Of a stretch of DNA of 64,000 nucleotides, positions 48,292 through 61,030 are shown one piece after another. Positions within the stretch are counted from its first letter, which is position 1. Each line of letters begins with the position of its first letter. The position numbers and the translations under genes are program-made. The DNA is from Lithobates sylvaticus (taxonomy: Eukaryota > Chordata > Amphibia > Anura > Ranidae), in assembly GCA_028564925.1 (NCBI GenBank), contig CM053029.1:193126940-193190939 (forward strand). The letters run 5' to 3'. The notes beneath the pieces were generated by a model that did not search any database, was not told the origin of the DNA, and saw only the letters and a list, made by a program, of their open reading frames with translations.

Positions 48292-48935
48292 ATTTGCCCC
48301 AATCACACCATTTTCATGACTCCCCAAATTTCTTTCATGGTGCTGAAAATGAAGAATATTTTTTATCAGTAATGCATTAAGGTGTCCTTTTATGAAAGTG
48401 CGGTAAAATACCGCTATTCAGTTCTCAGGCATTCTCAGAGGAGATCGCTCTCCCCTGAGTGCCTGTTTATGATTGTCTGTAGATCGCTTCTCATGTTGAG
48501 TTGAGAAGCGATCTACAAACGCCGGGAACTCCTCAGAATTTCTCCTCACACTGTAATCTCTTTCTCCTCACACTGTAATCTCGCCAGTGTGAGGAGATTT
48601 AAAATACAAAAGTTGTACACTAATCACCACACATTATTCCCCAACATATTAATAAAATAATAAAGTTAAATTCCCCCTACACAATATACATTAACCTAAT
48701 TATTATAAAACATTGTTTTTTATCAATATTTAAATGTCATACATGTGCCTATTTAAATGTGAATGGTGTATAGTAAATTAATGTAATCCACATATGTAAT
48801 GCAGCTATACACCATTCATATAAATGTAAAATACATTTATAATCATTAAAAAATAATTTTAATAAAGTATACAAGTATAAATATTTATTAATAAATTAAA
48901 ATAAAATATATTTCATAATTGATAAATCCCTGTAT

Positions 48936-49717
48936 AAGACCCCTTTCACACTGGGGCGGGAGAGGCGTCGGCGGTAAAGCAGCGCTTTATTTAGCGCTGC
49001 TTTACTGTCATTTTAGCTGCGGTTTTCGGCCGCTAGCAGTGCAGTTTTAACCCCCGCTAACGACAGAAAAAGGGGTAAAACCGCCCGCAAAGCGCTGCTG
49101 CAGCGGCGCTTTGCCGGCGGTATTGCCGCGCTGTCCCATTGATTTCAATTTGAATTATGAATACACGGCTCCTTCACCGCTCCAAAGATGCTGCTAGCAG
49201 GACTTTTTTGACTGTCCTGCTAGCGCACCGCTCCAGTTTGAAAGCCCGCCAGCTTTCACACTGGAGTGAATGGGGCCGGTTTTTTCAGGCGGTGTACAGG
49301 CGCTATTTTTAGCGATGTACCGCCTGAAAACCGCCCCAGTGTGAAAGGGGCCTAAAGTTCTAAAAATAGCGCCTGCAAAGCGCCTTCAAACAGCCGCGGG
49401 CTTTCACACTGGAGCGCTTGCAGGATGCTGAAAAATGTCCTGCAAGCCGCATCTTTGGAGCGCTGTAGGAGCTGGGTATTTACCGCTCCGAAAGCGCCCC
49501 TTCCCATTGAAAACAATGGGGCAGCGCTCCAAACCCCCCTGCAAAGCGCCGCTGCAGTGGTGCTTTGCGGGCGGTTTTAACCCTTTTTCAGTCATTAGCG
49601 GGGGGAAAACTGCCCCGCTAGCGCTCGAAAAGAGCCGCTATAACGACGGTAAAGTGCCGCTAAATATAGCGCCGCTTTACCGCCAGCACGCCCAGCGCCT
49701 CAGTGTGAAAGTAGCCT
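48936..49717. mobile_element. GC-rich short elements, two joined copies
   Basis: 'cccctttcacactggggcgg' at the left pairs with 'ccgccccagtgtgaaagggg' at 49331-49350. A second block ends 'cgcctcagtgtgaaagtagcc' near 49716. The interior is dense in 'gcgctttgc' and 'taccgc' motifs and has many CG steps against an AT-rich surrounding. Confidence 0.7.
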
Positions 49718-49833
49718 AATGGAACATGCCATGGGTAAAACCATATTTCAGGGTTTACAAAATTTTATTTACTAATAAATTAAAAATGATATAAAAATGA
49801 CATTAATAATAGCATTTAAATGCAGGTAGAATA

Positions 49834-49879
<46 letters not shown>

Positions 49880-49884
49880 CTATC

Positions 49885-49925
49885 TATATAAACACACACA
49901 CACATATATATATGCTATATGCTAT

Positions 49926-49963
<38 letters not shown>

Positions 49964-50022
49964 TAGATATAAATATATATGTCATAGCATATAGCATATA
50001 TATATGTGTGTGTGTGTGTTTA
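49885..50022. repeat. Long near-perfect palindrome
   Basis: The arm with (AC)n, 'atatgctatatgctatgac' (49910 on) is mirrored as its complement 'gtcatagcatatagcatat' (49981 on) with (GT)n. Arms are about 48 bp, separated by a TA run. Confidence 0.85.
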
Positions 50023-50032
50023 TTTCTATGTG

Positions 50033-50035
<3 letters not shown>

Positions 50036-50063
<28 letters not shown>

Positions 50064-50089
50064 TTATATATATATAGATAGATAGATAG

Positions 50090-50174
<85 letters not shown>

Positions 50175-50190
50175 TAGATATATATAGATA
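50036..50190. repeat. (GATA)n microsatellite
   Basis: About 30 GATA/TAGA units, flanked by TA runs. Confidence 0.95.
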
Positions 50191-50198
50191 TAGAAATA

Positions 50199-50237
<39 letters not shown>

Positions 50238-50633
50238 TTTAGATTGCTAACCTGCTGGTTTTGGGGTGTGTAATGGTGAGGAAGATGTTCTCTCACGGTA
50301 TGGCTGCTCCTGAGTGAAAGAAGGAAGTCAAAAGACTTCCTGCTTTCTCCAGAATACTGAGGCAGCTTCCCGCTTCTCTCTCTGATTCTCCACCTCTGAG
50401 ATGGTGAATCAGAAAGTGAGAATCCTGTCACAGATCGCCAGTGAGGTGCTGAGATCGCACCTTCATACACTGGCCGTTTCTGTGACAGTCAGTTACAGAT
50501 TCTCACTGTGCTGAGGTAATCAGTTCTCATGTGATTACCTCAGTTTCATACACTGGTAAAGACCTGAGATCAGCTGTGAGACTTGGGATCGCAGCTGATC
50601 TCAGTTTCATAAAAGGACACCTATATACATTAA

Positions 50634-51269
50634 AGTGCATGTAAACCTGAATTTATTTATTTTTTTGATGTCATATGTAGAGTATAATATTTCCTATCAT
50701 TTGAGCCCAGTTTTGCCACAAAGAGTTAATCCAGCTCTGAGCAATCCTCTTTTATTGTTCAGTGAGATAAATCTTGACATACAGAGAAAAAACTTTGTCA
50801 AATCCTCCCCCTTGCTGTGAGTGACAGGTGATTTACATATCTCGTGCACTAGCCTAAGAGACATGCATTATTTTTTAATTCCCTCCCACTCCTTTCTTCT
50901 GCTTCTCTACCAGGATTGGATTTTCCACACCTCAGCATAATTGGGCATGTTGAAGTCATGTGGTTACTTTCCTGTCTTTTCACTGGATGTTAGAGATCAT
51001 AGCAGAAGTTCAGTGTAAGAAGTACACAGGAGAAAATGCATATTGACAAGGGGGGTGTAGAGGTGGGCCGGGAGTCTACTGACATCACGACTCCACCCAC
51101 CGAGCTCCAGACAACAGACCCACCCACAGAATCTGCAGTTTTTCGGGTCTCATAACAGACAGAGGGGAGACATTTGACAGGTAAAGGTACATGCAGGAGG
51201 CATGTATATCCTTATACATAACCCCTGTGGCAGTAGTTTAGAAAGGATGACATAGGGTTTACATCCACT
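50634..51269. mobile_element. TTAA-flanked short element
   Basis: The ends AGTGCATGTAAACC and GGGTTTACATCCACT are inverted repeats with TTAA on both sides (50630-50633, 51270-51273). It is a cousin of 38762-39177. No gene. Confidence 0.75.
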
Positions 51270-51482
51270 TTAACAACAAAAACAAGGTGTGTGTGTAGCA
51301 GATTCACAACAAAATAATAGTTAGCTGAAGAAGAGATTGTCACCTCATGTATCAAAGAAATTTAGTTTGCACTGTTAAAGAAAAAGGCCAAAAAGAAAAG
51401 ACCATTAGATAACCTAGGAGCTAAAATAAACCCAAGCAGTATATCAAAGCAAATATTAGTTCAGTTTCAAAAATATATTTAT

Positions 51483-53516
51483 TTAAAAAATGTCTCTCAT
51501 ATCAATGGTCCCCCTACCCGCAAAGTATTCCATGTATTTTATACGGACCTCACGGGTGCTTTGGGGGGGCAAGCCAGAACGGTCAGTTTCAAGTGCCATC
51601 AGGGTTTGTTCATTAATAAGTCTGGCCTCGGGCCCAACTGAGGCAGCATAGTTCAAAGAATTTCTCCTTAAAAAGTTGTGGAGAACGCAGCTACAAAGGA
51701 TAATATGATTCAGTTTATATTCCGCCATGTGTATGGGTGTAAGAAATAGGCAGAACCGGCTGGCCATTATTCCAAACGTATTCTCCACCACTCTAATTAA
51801 ACCCGGGGTGAGGGTCCCTTATAGGGAATGGCTGCATAAGATGGTCCCTCAACGCAAATGCTTCATCCGCAACGAAGACAAATGGGAGTCCTTCCACATT
51901 GTCTTCAGGAGGTGGCAAGCCCAAGCTGCCATTCTGGAGACGCCTGTAGAACTCCATTTGGGCGAGGACTCCACCATCCGACATCCGGACATTTTTCCCC
52001 ACGTCCACATAGAGGAACTCGTAAGTAGCCGACACCACCGCCAACATCGCAATACTATTAAACCCCTTATAGTTATAATAGTGTGACCCCGAGTTGGGGG
52101 GTGGGACTATGTGGATGTTTTTCCCATCAATTGCCCCGCCACAGTTGGGAAGGTCCCAACGATGGGCAAAGTGGGATGCCACAGGCTGCCATTCCAGTGG
52201 TGTTGAAGGAAACTGTGGAGTTAAACGAGAAAAAAAAATTGTCATTTTGCACATAAACATTGCAAGCAGATTAGACACAAACATTCTTGGCCAACACCAG
52301 TATAACATTTATTTTAAGGAGTATTTAAAGACAAAAGTATAAAGTCCACTTATCAGATTCCTCACCCCCTCTGATGGCCCATTGTAAAAATTTAAGGGGG
52401 GAGAAGTTTTGGACAGGTAACCCTCTCCACTTCATTGAGAGCTGAATGCATAAATAATGTGTGTTACTTTGGCCAGCCCCTCCTTACTTACACTATTGGC
52501 AGCCCACTGGACAGGTAAGAAGTTTCATAATACAAAAATAAAAATACACACTGTACAAATGGAAGCACATTTTTACATTCTGTAATTACCTATCAAGATA
52601 ATAGGAGAACCAAACTTTAAACAGTAGCATTTAAGTATACAGGCAGGCCCTTGCACTACATGCTTTGGTGAACTCATCCATAAATATGAACACAAAAGAG
52701 GTAGGTATAGTGTGTATGGGTTTGGCAAAGTCAGCAGATAGAGGGTTGGTATCGGTTGACTTAGCGGCTGGGGGAGGGAGGGTTCAAAATGAGTTTGGGA
52801 CCCCAAACCCAAACTCTGGCACTCTGCAAGAATTTAAGGACACAAATAACATTTGGACACATTTTAGGGGGTGTTTAGGGTAAAGTACTACAATGGAGCT
52901 GACAAAATACATTGTTAAGTGACTAGGCTATAGGTGTATATGGGTCCAGGGTAGCATGCTGGGGAGGTTAGTGAAGGCAATTATGGTAATTAGGGAATGA
53001 TGAATAAAATACATTAGCAAACATTAAATACATAGGATGTGATGTTAAAGGAGAAATCTTACCTTAATATAGTCCTTCTGCAGGACCTGAATAATGTCAG
53101 AACAGGTCTCTGGGATAATGACCTCCAGAGCCAGGGGGGATGCCTGTCGAGAACTTGAGGTCCTGCAGGCTTCTCCCGGTCGCCAAGTACCGCAACGTGG
53201 AGACTAGCCTCTGCTACGGAGTGATGGCTTGCCTCATGCAGGTATCCTGCCTGCTAATATAAGGGGTCAGCAAAGCCAACAGACAGTGAAAAACGGGGTC
53301 CGTCATCCTGAGAAAGTTCCTGAAATCATCAGGATTATTTTCCTGGATCTCACACAGCAAATCCATATGAGAGAATTGGTCACGCTGGAGTAACCAATTT
53401 TTGGTCATTGAACTCCTCCTCGCCCTGTTCATGGACTGGGCTTGGGTCAAAGCTAGAAGCCCAATACCAAGACCCTGCACAGCACGAATTCTACGATGAG
53501 TATGTACCCGCAACAT
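51483..53516 (-). pseudogene. Harbinger transposase, second copy, damaged
   Basis: Exon 1 starts at ATG 53516, with 'NWLLQRDQFSHMDLL' and 'NNPDDFRNFLRMTDPVF', a premature stop near 53213 and a frame change behind it. A GTAAGA donor lies near 53063. Exon 2 has 'CGGAIDGKNIHIVPPP', 'EFLYVDVGKNVRMSDGG', 'VADEAFALRDHLMQPFP', then a small deletion that removes the 'YRLSRARR' part, and 'VENTFGIMASRFCLF' to the end at 51483. The intron position agrees with the first copy, which supports the two-exon model. Confidence 0.85.
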
Positions 53517-53996
53517 GGCTTTAAAACGGTCGGCTGGTCAGAACGAACCAACAGAACGCACTGAAGAACAGCAAGGCCTGTGAAGAGCGAGCTGAAAATC
53601 AGCAACGAGCGGACAAGAACGCACTGAAAAACAGATACGAACTGACTGCACACACTGAAAAACAGATACAAACCCACAAGCACAAACTGAACAGCAGTAA
53701 AACGATCTGAAAAAAAGCATGAGTCTGAAAAGCGTGAATCATCTATAACCAAACTTCTACTAACATGAGATAATCACGAGATTAGCAGAAGGAGCCTAAA
53801 GGGTGGCGCACTTGGTATTGAAGTTCCCTTTTATAGTCCTGTCGTACATGTTGTACGTCACCGCTTTCTTGGCGTTAGGAAATTCCGACAACTTTGTGCG
53901 ACCGCATGTATGCAAGACAAGATTTAGCCAACATCCGTTGGAAAAAATCCCATGGATTTTGATGTCGGAATGTCCGATCGTGTGTACGCAGCATTA

Positions 53997-54804
53997 CTCT
54001 GTAAATCTTAACGTGTAGTTTGCTTTTTGTGAAAATCCTGTGGTTGCTACAAGGGAACACAGGAAGTGGCCCCATATCAGGCTGTCTGTAACCCTCTCAC
54101 TTCAACACAAACGCTGAACCCTTGCTTGAACATATGTCACATGTACAATAGTTTCATTTTACACAAAGATCTTTGGAGATATCTTAGGCAAACATTTCCG
54201 CCACACAAAAACTTTGTTGTATGCCTGCTTACAAAAACCTTCATTAAAACAAAGAAATAAAAATATAAAACCAATATGTTGGCCAGAAATATTAATATTA
54301 TATTAATATTATATATATTATATATTACTGTTTATTTTTTTTTTTGGATCCAGTAATGGAGTGTTAGAACCCCTTTCAGGCTCTTTTAGCCATTTGGTCA
54401 CCATCCCATTGGTGAGATTCACCCTCTATTGTTTGGATGACCAGACAAAATATAGGTTTTTAGCATCATTTCACTCTCACTGATAAGAAAAAACTGTAGA
54501 AATAGAGAACAGGGCACAGACAGCAAAAAAAAAGGGACAGATGTTTTAACGCCTCTCTGCTGTATACATAAAAACATGTCACCTTCAGTTACAGTTCTTT
54601 CAGGGTAATACAAAAGTTACATTTAAAAACACACATTAGGCAAAAAAATGGTGTCTAAAGATTTATTTTATAAAAATGTAACAGCAGAGGAAAAGGCAAA
54701 ATCCGGCAGTGAATTAACCCCAGAAGACTTGTTAAATCACTGTAGGTGATTAGTAAGTCAGTTAATGCATCCTTTAACTGCAATATAATTACTCTGTTGA
54801 ATTC
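53997..54804. other. Gene-free DNA
   Basis: AT-rich; TA and ATTA runs near 54290-54330. No feature is supported. Confidence 0.4.
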
Positions 54805-56235
54805 CTACATACAAGACTTCATGCCCTTAATTTCAACTTCAATGGCTTTGAAACGGCCCTCTAAGATTTCACAATGTTCTAGCTGAGCCTGTGCCCAAGT
54901 CCATGATAAATCCAGCACTGGCCAAAGATGTTCTATGGTCACCTCTAGGGAAAATTTGCCAAAAGAGCATTGAATGCTGAAGAAGGGTAGAGTTCCTCCT
55001 GGAAGCATACAATAGGGCTGCAAGAGAGAACCCAGTAGACATGTGCATTTGTTTTCGTCCGAATGCATTTTCTTACGAATTTCAGGTATTTTCGTTATCG
55101 TTTTAACAAACGATAACGAATGTGCGGAATCCGAAAACCGAAAGATCAGACATAAAAAAAAGCTTTATTTTCGTTTTTGTTGTGACAACAGTTCGATATA
55201 GATAGGAGATTCGACATGACACTGACAATAGTGATCTGTGTCCATCGAACCTGTGATCGAATGTGCCTTACCTTTAGCTCTATTAGTTCAAGATTATTCT
55301 ACATAGAGAGAAAAGATTTGACATAGAGAGAAAAGAGTTGACATAGAGAGAAAAGTTTCGACATTATAGAGACAATATCAAAAAAGGTTGAATGTGCCTA
55401 ACCTAACTCTATTAGTCCAAGATTATTCGACATAGAGAGAAAAGATTTGACATAAAGATTTGACGAAGCAGTCGGAGTCATACAACATTAGAATTCTACT
55501 ATAGCTTGTAGGCAGAACATTCGACCGGAAATGTACGATTGCGGCGTCGTACAGTTTAGCTGCTTCGTCAAATCTACTTAGAACATTCGACAGACACTAT
55601 AAGCCTTCAATGACAGATTCAACCTTGATTATTTCGGATTTTCGGACAAATGCATTTTTTAACGAAACAAAATAAATAAAAACGAATTTCGGGAGTAACT
55701 AAATAAATTTATTTTTCGGACGAAAACGAAATTCCGAAAACAAAATATTTCAGCATCAACATTGAACACAATGTACTTGCCTCTCTTGTTGCACAAGATA
55801 TCAAAACCTTTGGCCAGCCATGAAACTGTATCAACATGTTAACAGAAGCCTGTAATCCCCCACCAGTTTTTGCCTAGAAGAGAAGAGATAAGCAATGAAG
55901 CAAACAAGTTAGACATCTATGATGTATTGTAGACAAGGTGAAGTGCTATTTACTTGAGAATAATTTCAAACATTTGTAGTCATGATTTCTAATGTCAGTA
56001 CACACAATCAGACTAACCTTTTCTTCCTGAACAAAGCCATTTTCTTCTTTATGTTGCCCTTAATAACGTGGTATCTAGTTTTCACATTGTCTTCACTACA
56101 AGGTGCTACTCCCACTGCATTTACAGCACTTGTAATTCGTTTCCATCGTTTTTTCTTCCAAGCTTGGTCACTCTTAAGAATGTGGGGACCCAGCAACTTG
56201 CCATACACAGGAGCCAAATTCTCGACCAATGCCAC
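54805..56235 (-). pseudogene. Decayed Myb/SANT-like gene, possibly of another Harbinger
   Basis: On the minus strand 56235-56008 encodes 'ENLAPVYGKLLGPHILKSDQ' followed by 'AWKKKRWKRITSAVNAVG' and 'SEDNVKTRYHVIKGNIKKKM'. This is the spacing of Myb/SANT-like domains found in NAIF1 and in Harbinger second genes. Further on, 54990-54805 encodes 'LEHCEILEGRFKAIEVEIKG', which could be the C-terminal coiled coil. I see no continuous frame between them; a hAT remnant lies at 55036-55745. No DDE transposase or terminal repeats are visible nearby. A host gene remnant is the alternative. Confidence 0.45.
55036..55745. mobile_element. hAT-N element, one end missing or diverged
   Basis: It begins TAGACATGTGCATTTG, like the complete element at 59730-60555, and has the same 'ttttcgtt'/'aacgaa' composition. 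A partner end is not seen near 55745. Inside, 'gacatagagagaaaag' is repeated three to four times (55300-55450). Confidence 0.6.
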
Positions 56236-57284
56236 ATTCTCTGCATATATGAACTTCAGATTTCATTGTCGACCATCTTAACATTTCCTCTTGTTAGGGT
56301 ACTGGCTATTTGCTTGATACTGCTGTCACTGGAACTTTCATGATGTCTGCTTTTCTTGGATTTTGAGAGAGCGGTCTTCGTGCAAGCGTCACTGCTGTCA
56401 GTTGAGGGTTCCCCCTACATAAGTTTGGTCTGCACCCCCATCATCATGTCGTTGACTTGATTCAGAGTTAAATGGCATTTTCTTCTCTCTTGAGTAGTGG
56501 GCCTTTGGGACTCATCTTCTTTATTAACAAAAAGGGTGGAAACATGCGAATGACAGATCTGCTGAGAGATTTACAGGACATTAAGAACATGGTTTACTTG
56601 TTTGACTTGCTTGCATTCTCAGAGGTTTAGACTAATCTTGCTTTTGTTTCTTCCAGATGAGTGAGACCTGCTGAATGACCTGTGGATTCCATGATGGCTT
56701 GCTTTAGGGACAGCGTTGTCTTTGGGGCACTATGAAAAACACAGAGATACTGTTAAGTTGCTGATTGATTCACTTTACATTTGACATGTAAATATACAAC
56801 CTATTTTTTTTGGATAATGCATCCTTTAACTGCAATAGAATTACAAAGTTACCCACAGTTAGATGGAGAAATGTGAAGTATGTTTAAGTGGACAGGAGTG
56901 AATGCTTTCACAAGAATGCAGTATGGCACTTACTTTGAAAATTAGACATTCGGAAGGGTTTTTCCTGGTAATTTTTGTGCCGAATATTTTGGGTGTCTAC
57001 AAAGGATAGAAAACGAAGATGCTAATTTCAAGATGAAATTCCTTCAAACAACACTAGGTGCATATTTGCAGCAAATTAGGCACATTGGACATGTGAGAGC
57101 ATTTCAAGACATGCCTTTTAGGATTGTAAGGAAGCTATCATTTTCCCCCATCTTGCTCCTGGCTCAATTTGGGATGTAGCATCTATTGGACACAATAAAA
57201 AAAAGTTTGTACTAAATTCTGAACATATGAATATATATCTAGGTATGAATAATAAATACAAACTTACATTGGACCATGGATGCT
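56236..57284. other. Gene-free DNA, perhaps remains of the Myb-like gene
   Basis: Exon-like codon patterns occur on the minus strand near 56350-56480 but with several stops. I cannot assign them. Confidence 0.3.
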
Positions 57285-57288
57285 TTAA

Positions 57289-58865
57289 CCACTTCCCATC
57301 CGGCCACTGCACATAAACGGCCGGGTGGGCTATCTCTCCTTCTGAGTGTATGTTCAGGAAGGTCCCTCAGAAGGAGAGGGATCGTGCGCGTTCCCATGCA
57401 GCGGCGCAATCCCGATGCGCTCGTGTCACCCGGAAACGACGCATCTTAGATCGGCAGGAGGGCTCTGTGATTGGCCCTCTTGATCACATGATGGCTGTGT
57501 CCAATCACAGACCGGTTTATTTATATTTTTTATATTTATGTGTGAACACTTTTTTATCTATTTATGCACACAATGTTGCTGAATTTATTTACTTACCATT
57601 TTTTTACACATGAACTTGCACATGTTTTGCATTTCAATATTTTTTAGTTATTTATTGATGTGATTTATTTATTTACTCATGTAGTTAGCTGGATTTATTT
57701 GCTTATTCGCACAGATTGTTATCCATGTTGTGGGAATACAGCCATGTATCTGTGATTATTAGTTGCCCATTCAAGATATTGCATTAGCACTGATCCCTAT
57801 CTTTGGCTGTGCAATTGGATTGAATATATCATCATAAGGACGCCATTCTGATTTATCCTTTTGGAAGACCTTAAAGGATGTGCTTTTATTGGAGCTAGCA
57901 AGCGCCACATTATTATTTACTTTTATATTATTGTTTGGTGTGAGAACACTTTTATGGTGGCTGCTGCATTTTTTAGCTTTGTAGTGTATTTTGGTTTGCA
58001 TTTTTTTCCCTGAGTGGTTTGCGCACTAGTCACCCCACATTTTACATTAATTTTAATTACATTCCTCTGTCTTTAAAGTCCAAGGGGGTTATTCCAATGC
58101 ATTTGATGCATATTTTTGATGGGCACTGATAGGCAGCGCTCATGGGCTTTAATAGGCAGCAATGATGGGCACTGATTGGCGACACTGATGGGCACTGATA
58201 TGCTGCGCTGATGGACACTGATGAGTCTGCACTGATGGACACTGAGGAGTCTGCACTGATAGGTGGCATTGATGGGCACTGATAGGCAGCAATGATGGGC
58301 ACTGATAGCAGCACTGATGGGCACTGATAGGCAGCACTGATAGGTGGCATTGATGGTACAGCACTGATAAGCTGCACTGATCGGTGGCACTGATGTGGCA
58401 GCACTGATAAGCTGAACTGATGGGCAATGATGAGGCTGCACTGATAAGGCAGTACTGATGTGCACTGATAGGTGGCAATTATATGCTGCACTGATATTTT
58501 GCACTTATGGGCACTGATTATCAGGGCATTGATGATCAATGCCATGATTATCAGTGCAAATATCCCCTGTAACTGGAAAGTCAGTTATCAGCTTTCCTTT
58601 CCTCTGAAACTGACAGAGCTGAAGAAAGGAAATGTTGATAACCGGCATTTGTTTACATGTAATCGGCTGTGATTGGACACTGTCAATAACATGGTAAAGA
58701 GCCTACGTCATCAGCCTTTACCCTGATCGTGATGTGTCCAAGAGTTTGCGTCCGACATGCTGCGTTCCCCCAGTGGCACATGTGAAGGACGTCATATGAC
58801 GGCCAGTCAGGATCTTAAAGCCACCGCCCAGCTATCATTCTGCTATAGGCTGGGTGGGAAGGTGG
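57289..58865. mobile_element. TTAA-CCACTT family element with minisatellite core
   Basis: It starts CCACTTCCCATCCGGCC after TTAA (57285-57288) and ends 'ggctgggtgggaaggtgg'. The right flank is TAAT, so the duplication is not exact. It contains the 58090-58500 array. No gene. Confidence 0.65.
58090..58500. repeat. Minisatellite, 'tgatgggcactgataggcag' type
   Basis: Units of about 10-26 bp built from 'cactgat' with variable links. It reads as the reverse complement of the array at 59640-61030. Confidence 0.85.
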
Positions 58866-59229
58866 TAATTAATATACCCTGTTTAGGCAATCTGCATAGC
58901 AAACTGGACCCACCCTATCTGCACAGTGTACAGCATTTGTAGGACCAGCTGTCAATTTGCCTCTGTGTTTCAGCATTTGCAGTGGCTCCTGTGTAAATGA
59001 TGGCTGCGACCAGACTTCATTCATAAAGACATTGTTACAACAATACAATTGTTACAATTAATTTTTTAGACTTGTTTTGCACAAATTGTTAGTTCCAACA
59101 AGTGTGAGAAATATGTGCTATTTGTATTTTATTTCCCAAACAATTCTTTTTCATAATGTTAATAAAATCTGATTCTTTTTTGCCATGCTTTAGAAGATAA
59201 TTATGACTAAATCATGCCTACTTCAGATA
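58866..59229. other. Gene-free DNA
   Basis: I see no supported feature between the two repeat elements. Confidence 0.4.
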
Positions 59230-59639
59230 AGCCATATCAGCGGCGTAACTAGAACCTTCAGGACCGCAGTGCAAGAAACCATGAAGAGCCCTCCTGACCC
59301 CTCCTCTTCCATCCGAGCCCTGGACTTCCAGTTCTGGGAGGGTATCCATGGACATTCTCCCAGAACCCTGCCTCCCACATGCCCCCTGGGGAGCACATCA
59401 AGCGTGCTCTGTGACTGCTGAGTCCTTTGGACACAGCTGATCACAAATCACGGTAAAGGGCCAATCATAGCAGCCCTTTACCATGTGATCAGCTGATCAC
59501 ATGTTAACAGACTTGCTGGTTGTCGACAGCCCTTTCCTCCCACGCTGTGTCTGTGAGAGGAAAGGAGAGTCATTACCGGGCAAGACTGTCAGTACAGTGT
59601 TTACACTGATAATCAGGACTCTGTGCATCAGTGTCCTGA

Positions 59640-61030
59640 TTATCAGTGCAGCCCCAACAGAGCCACCTATCAGTGCCGCCTATCTGTGCTCATCAATGTC
59701 GCCTATTAGTGACCATCAGTGCTGCCTATTAGACATGTGCACAATAGAAAAATTTGTTTAGTTTCCTTTCGTTTCTGTTTGTTTCCTTTGATTCGTAATG
59801 ATTCGTAATTTCGTAAGTCGTCGGTGTTCGTATTCGGACTCGTTCGTATTTTCGTAAGTCGTCGGTGTTCGTATTCCGACTCGTTCGTATTTTCGTAAGA
59901 GTTATTTTTTCGTAATATTTTGTATTCGGACGCATTCGTATTTTCGTAGATTTAGTTACATTTGTACTTTCGTAAGATTGATTTATTCGTAGTTTCGGAA
60001 CGTTGTTTTCGTAGATTCGTAATCGGAGCATAATTCATAATTTTATGTAATGTGTATGCTATTACATGTTTAAGAAACAAAGAATTTCTCTCTCACAAGT
60101 CAGAACTTAACTCAAAAATCCACCAAAACAGTGCCTCCGACCCAACCACGTTTATCAACTAACAAAAAAAAGTAACAAATTTACGAATCCATTCAAAGCA
60201 CGTTAAGCAGCGCCATTGTAAGAGACACGGAAAATTATGAATCAACAAACAAAAAAAAAAAGTTACGAATGTACAAATTTTTTCGTTCATTTTGATTTTC
60301 GTTATTTTTGAATCTTTGTTCGGTATTTTCGTTGTTTCTGTTTTCGTTTTTCGGATTTTCATTCTTTCATAGTTTCGTTGTTTCTAATTTAATTATTTCG
60401 TATTTTCGTTGTTTTTCATATTCGTTCATTTCGATAGTTCGTTATTCGTTAGAATTTTTGGTAAACCATTTGTTCATTCGTACGATAACGAATGAACGAA
60501 TATAACAAATTTGAATGGAAAACATATTCGTAACTAAACGAATTGCACATGTCTACTGCCTATCAGTGCTCATCAATGCCACCTATTAGTGACCATCAGT
60601 GCCGCCTATCAGTGCTCATCAATGTCGCCTATCAGTGTCACCTACCAGTGGCATCTATTAGTAATCATCAATGCCGCATATCAGTGCCCCTCAGAACCAC
60701 CTATCAGTGTTGCCTATCAGTGCCCATCAATGCCACCTATTAGTGACCATCAGTACTGCCTATCAGTGCTCATCAATGCCCCCTATCAGTGCCCATCAGT
60801 GCATTCTATTAGTGTTGCCTATCAGTACCACCTATCAATGCTCATCAATGCCGCATATCAGTGCCCATCAGTGCCAGCTATCAATGCCACCTATCAGTCA
60901 TTAATGCTGTCTATCAGTGCCCATCAGTTCAGCCTATCCGTGCCACCTATCAGTGTTCATCAATGCCGCCTATCAATGACCATCAGTGCCACCTATCAGT
61001 GCCACCTCTTAGTGCTGCCTATCAGTGCCT
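59640..61030. repeat. Minisatellite, 'gcctatcagtgcccatcagt' type, split by a hAT-N
   Basis: Many degenerate units of about 13-26 bp around 'tatcagtg' and 'catcagtgcc'. Open frames such as 60589-61116 come from the repeat ('ISAHQC'-like periodic peptides) and are not genes. Confidence 0.9.
59730..60555. mobile_element. hAT-N element with perfect 8-bp duplication
   Basis: TAGACATGTGC at the left and GCACATGTCTA at the right are perfect ends, flanked by CTGCCTAT (59722-59729 and 60556-60563). The interior is T-rich with very many TTCG motifs and no gene. Confidence 0.9.

Larger units (their letters stand above)
48380..50622. mobile_element. DNA element with inverted ends, itself containing nested repeats
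   Basis: AGGTGTCCTTTTATGAAA (48380) and TTTCATAAAAGGACACCT (ending 50622) are perfect inverted repeats. Next to them lie further paired blocks (ctctcctctgag.. side at 48430-48530, gagatcagctgtgag side at 50550-50600). I see no clear target duplication and no coding frame. Inside are GC-rich short elements, a long palindrome and a GATA array. Confidence 0.75.
46071..53993 (-). mobile_element. Second PIF/Harbinger copy, decayed, with nested elements
   Basis: The termini GCCCCGTACACACGGTCGG (46071) and its partner ending near 53993 (cgatcgtgtgtacgcagca) are inverted repeats. The flanking triplets are TAA and TTA, so the target duplication is not perfect. Gene order is that of 7525-14871 turned round: DNA behind the MADF gene (46784-47113), the last Myb-like exons (47150-47507), the hairpin, the short nested element, then the transposase on the minus strand (53516-51483). 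Most of the MADF gene and the first Myb-like exon are missing. Younger insertions lie at 48380-50622 and 50634-51269. Confidence 0.85.

Noticed and set aside
50042-50470. Minus-strand frame of 142 codons
   Set aside because: More than half is the translated GATA and TA repeat.
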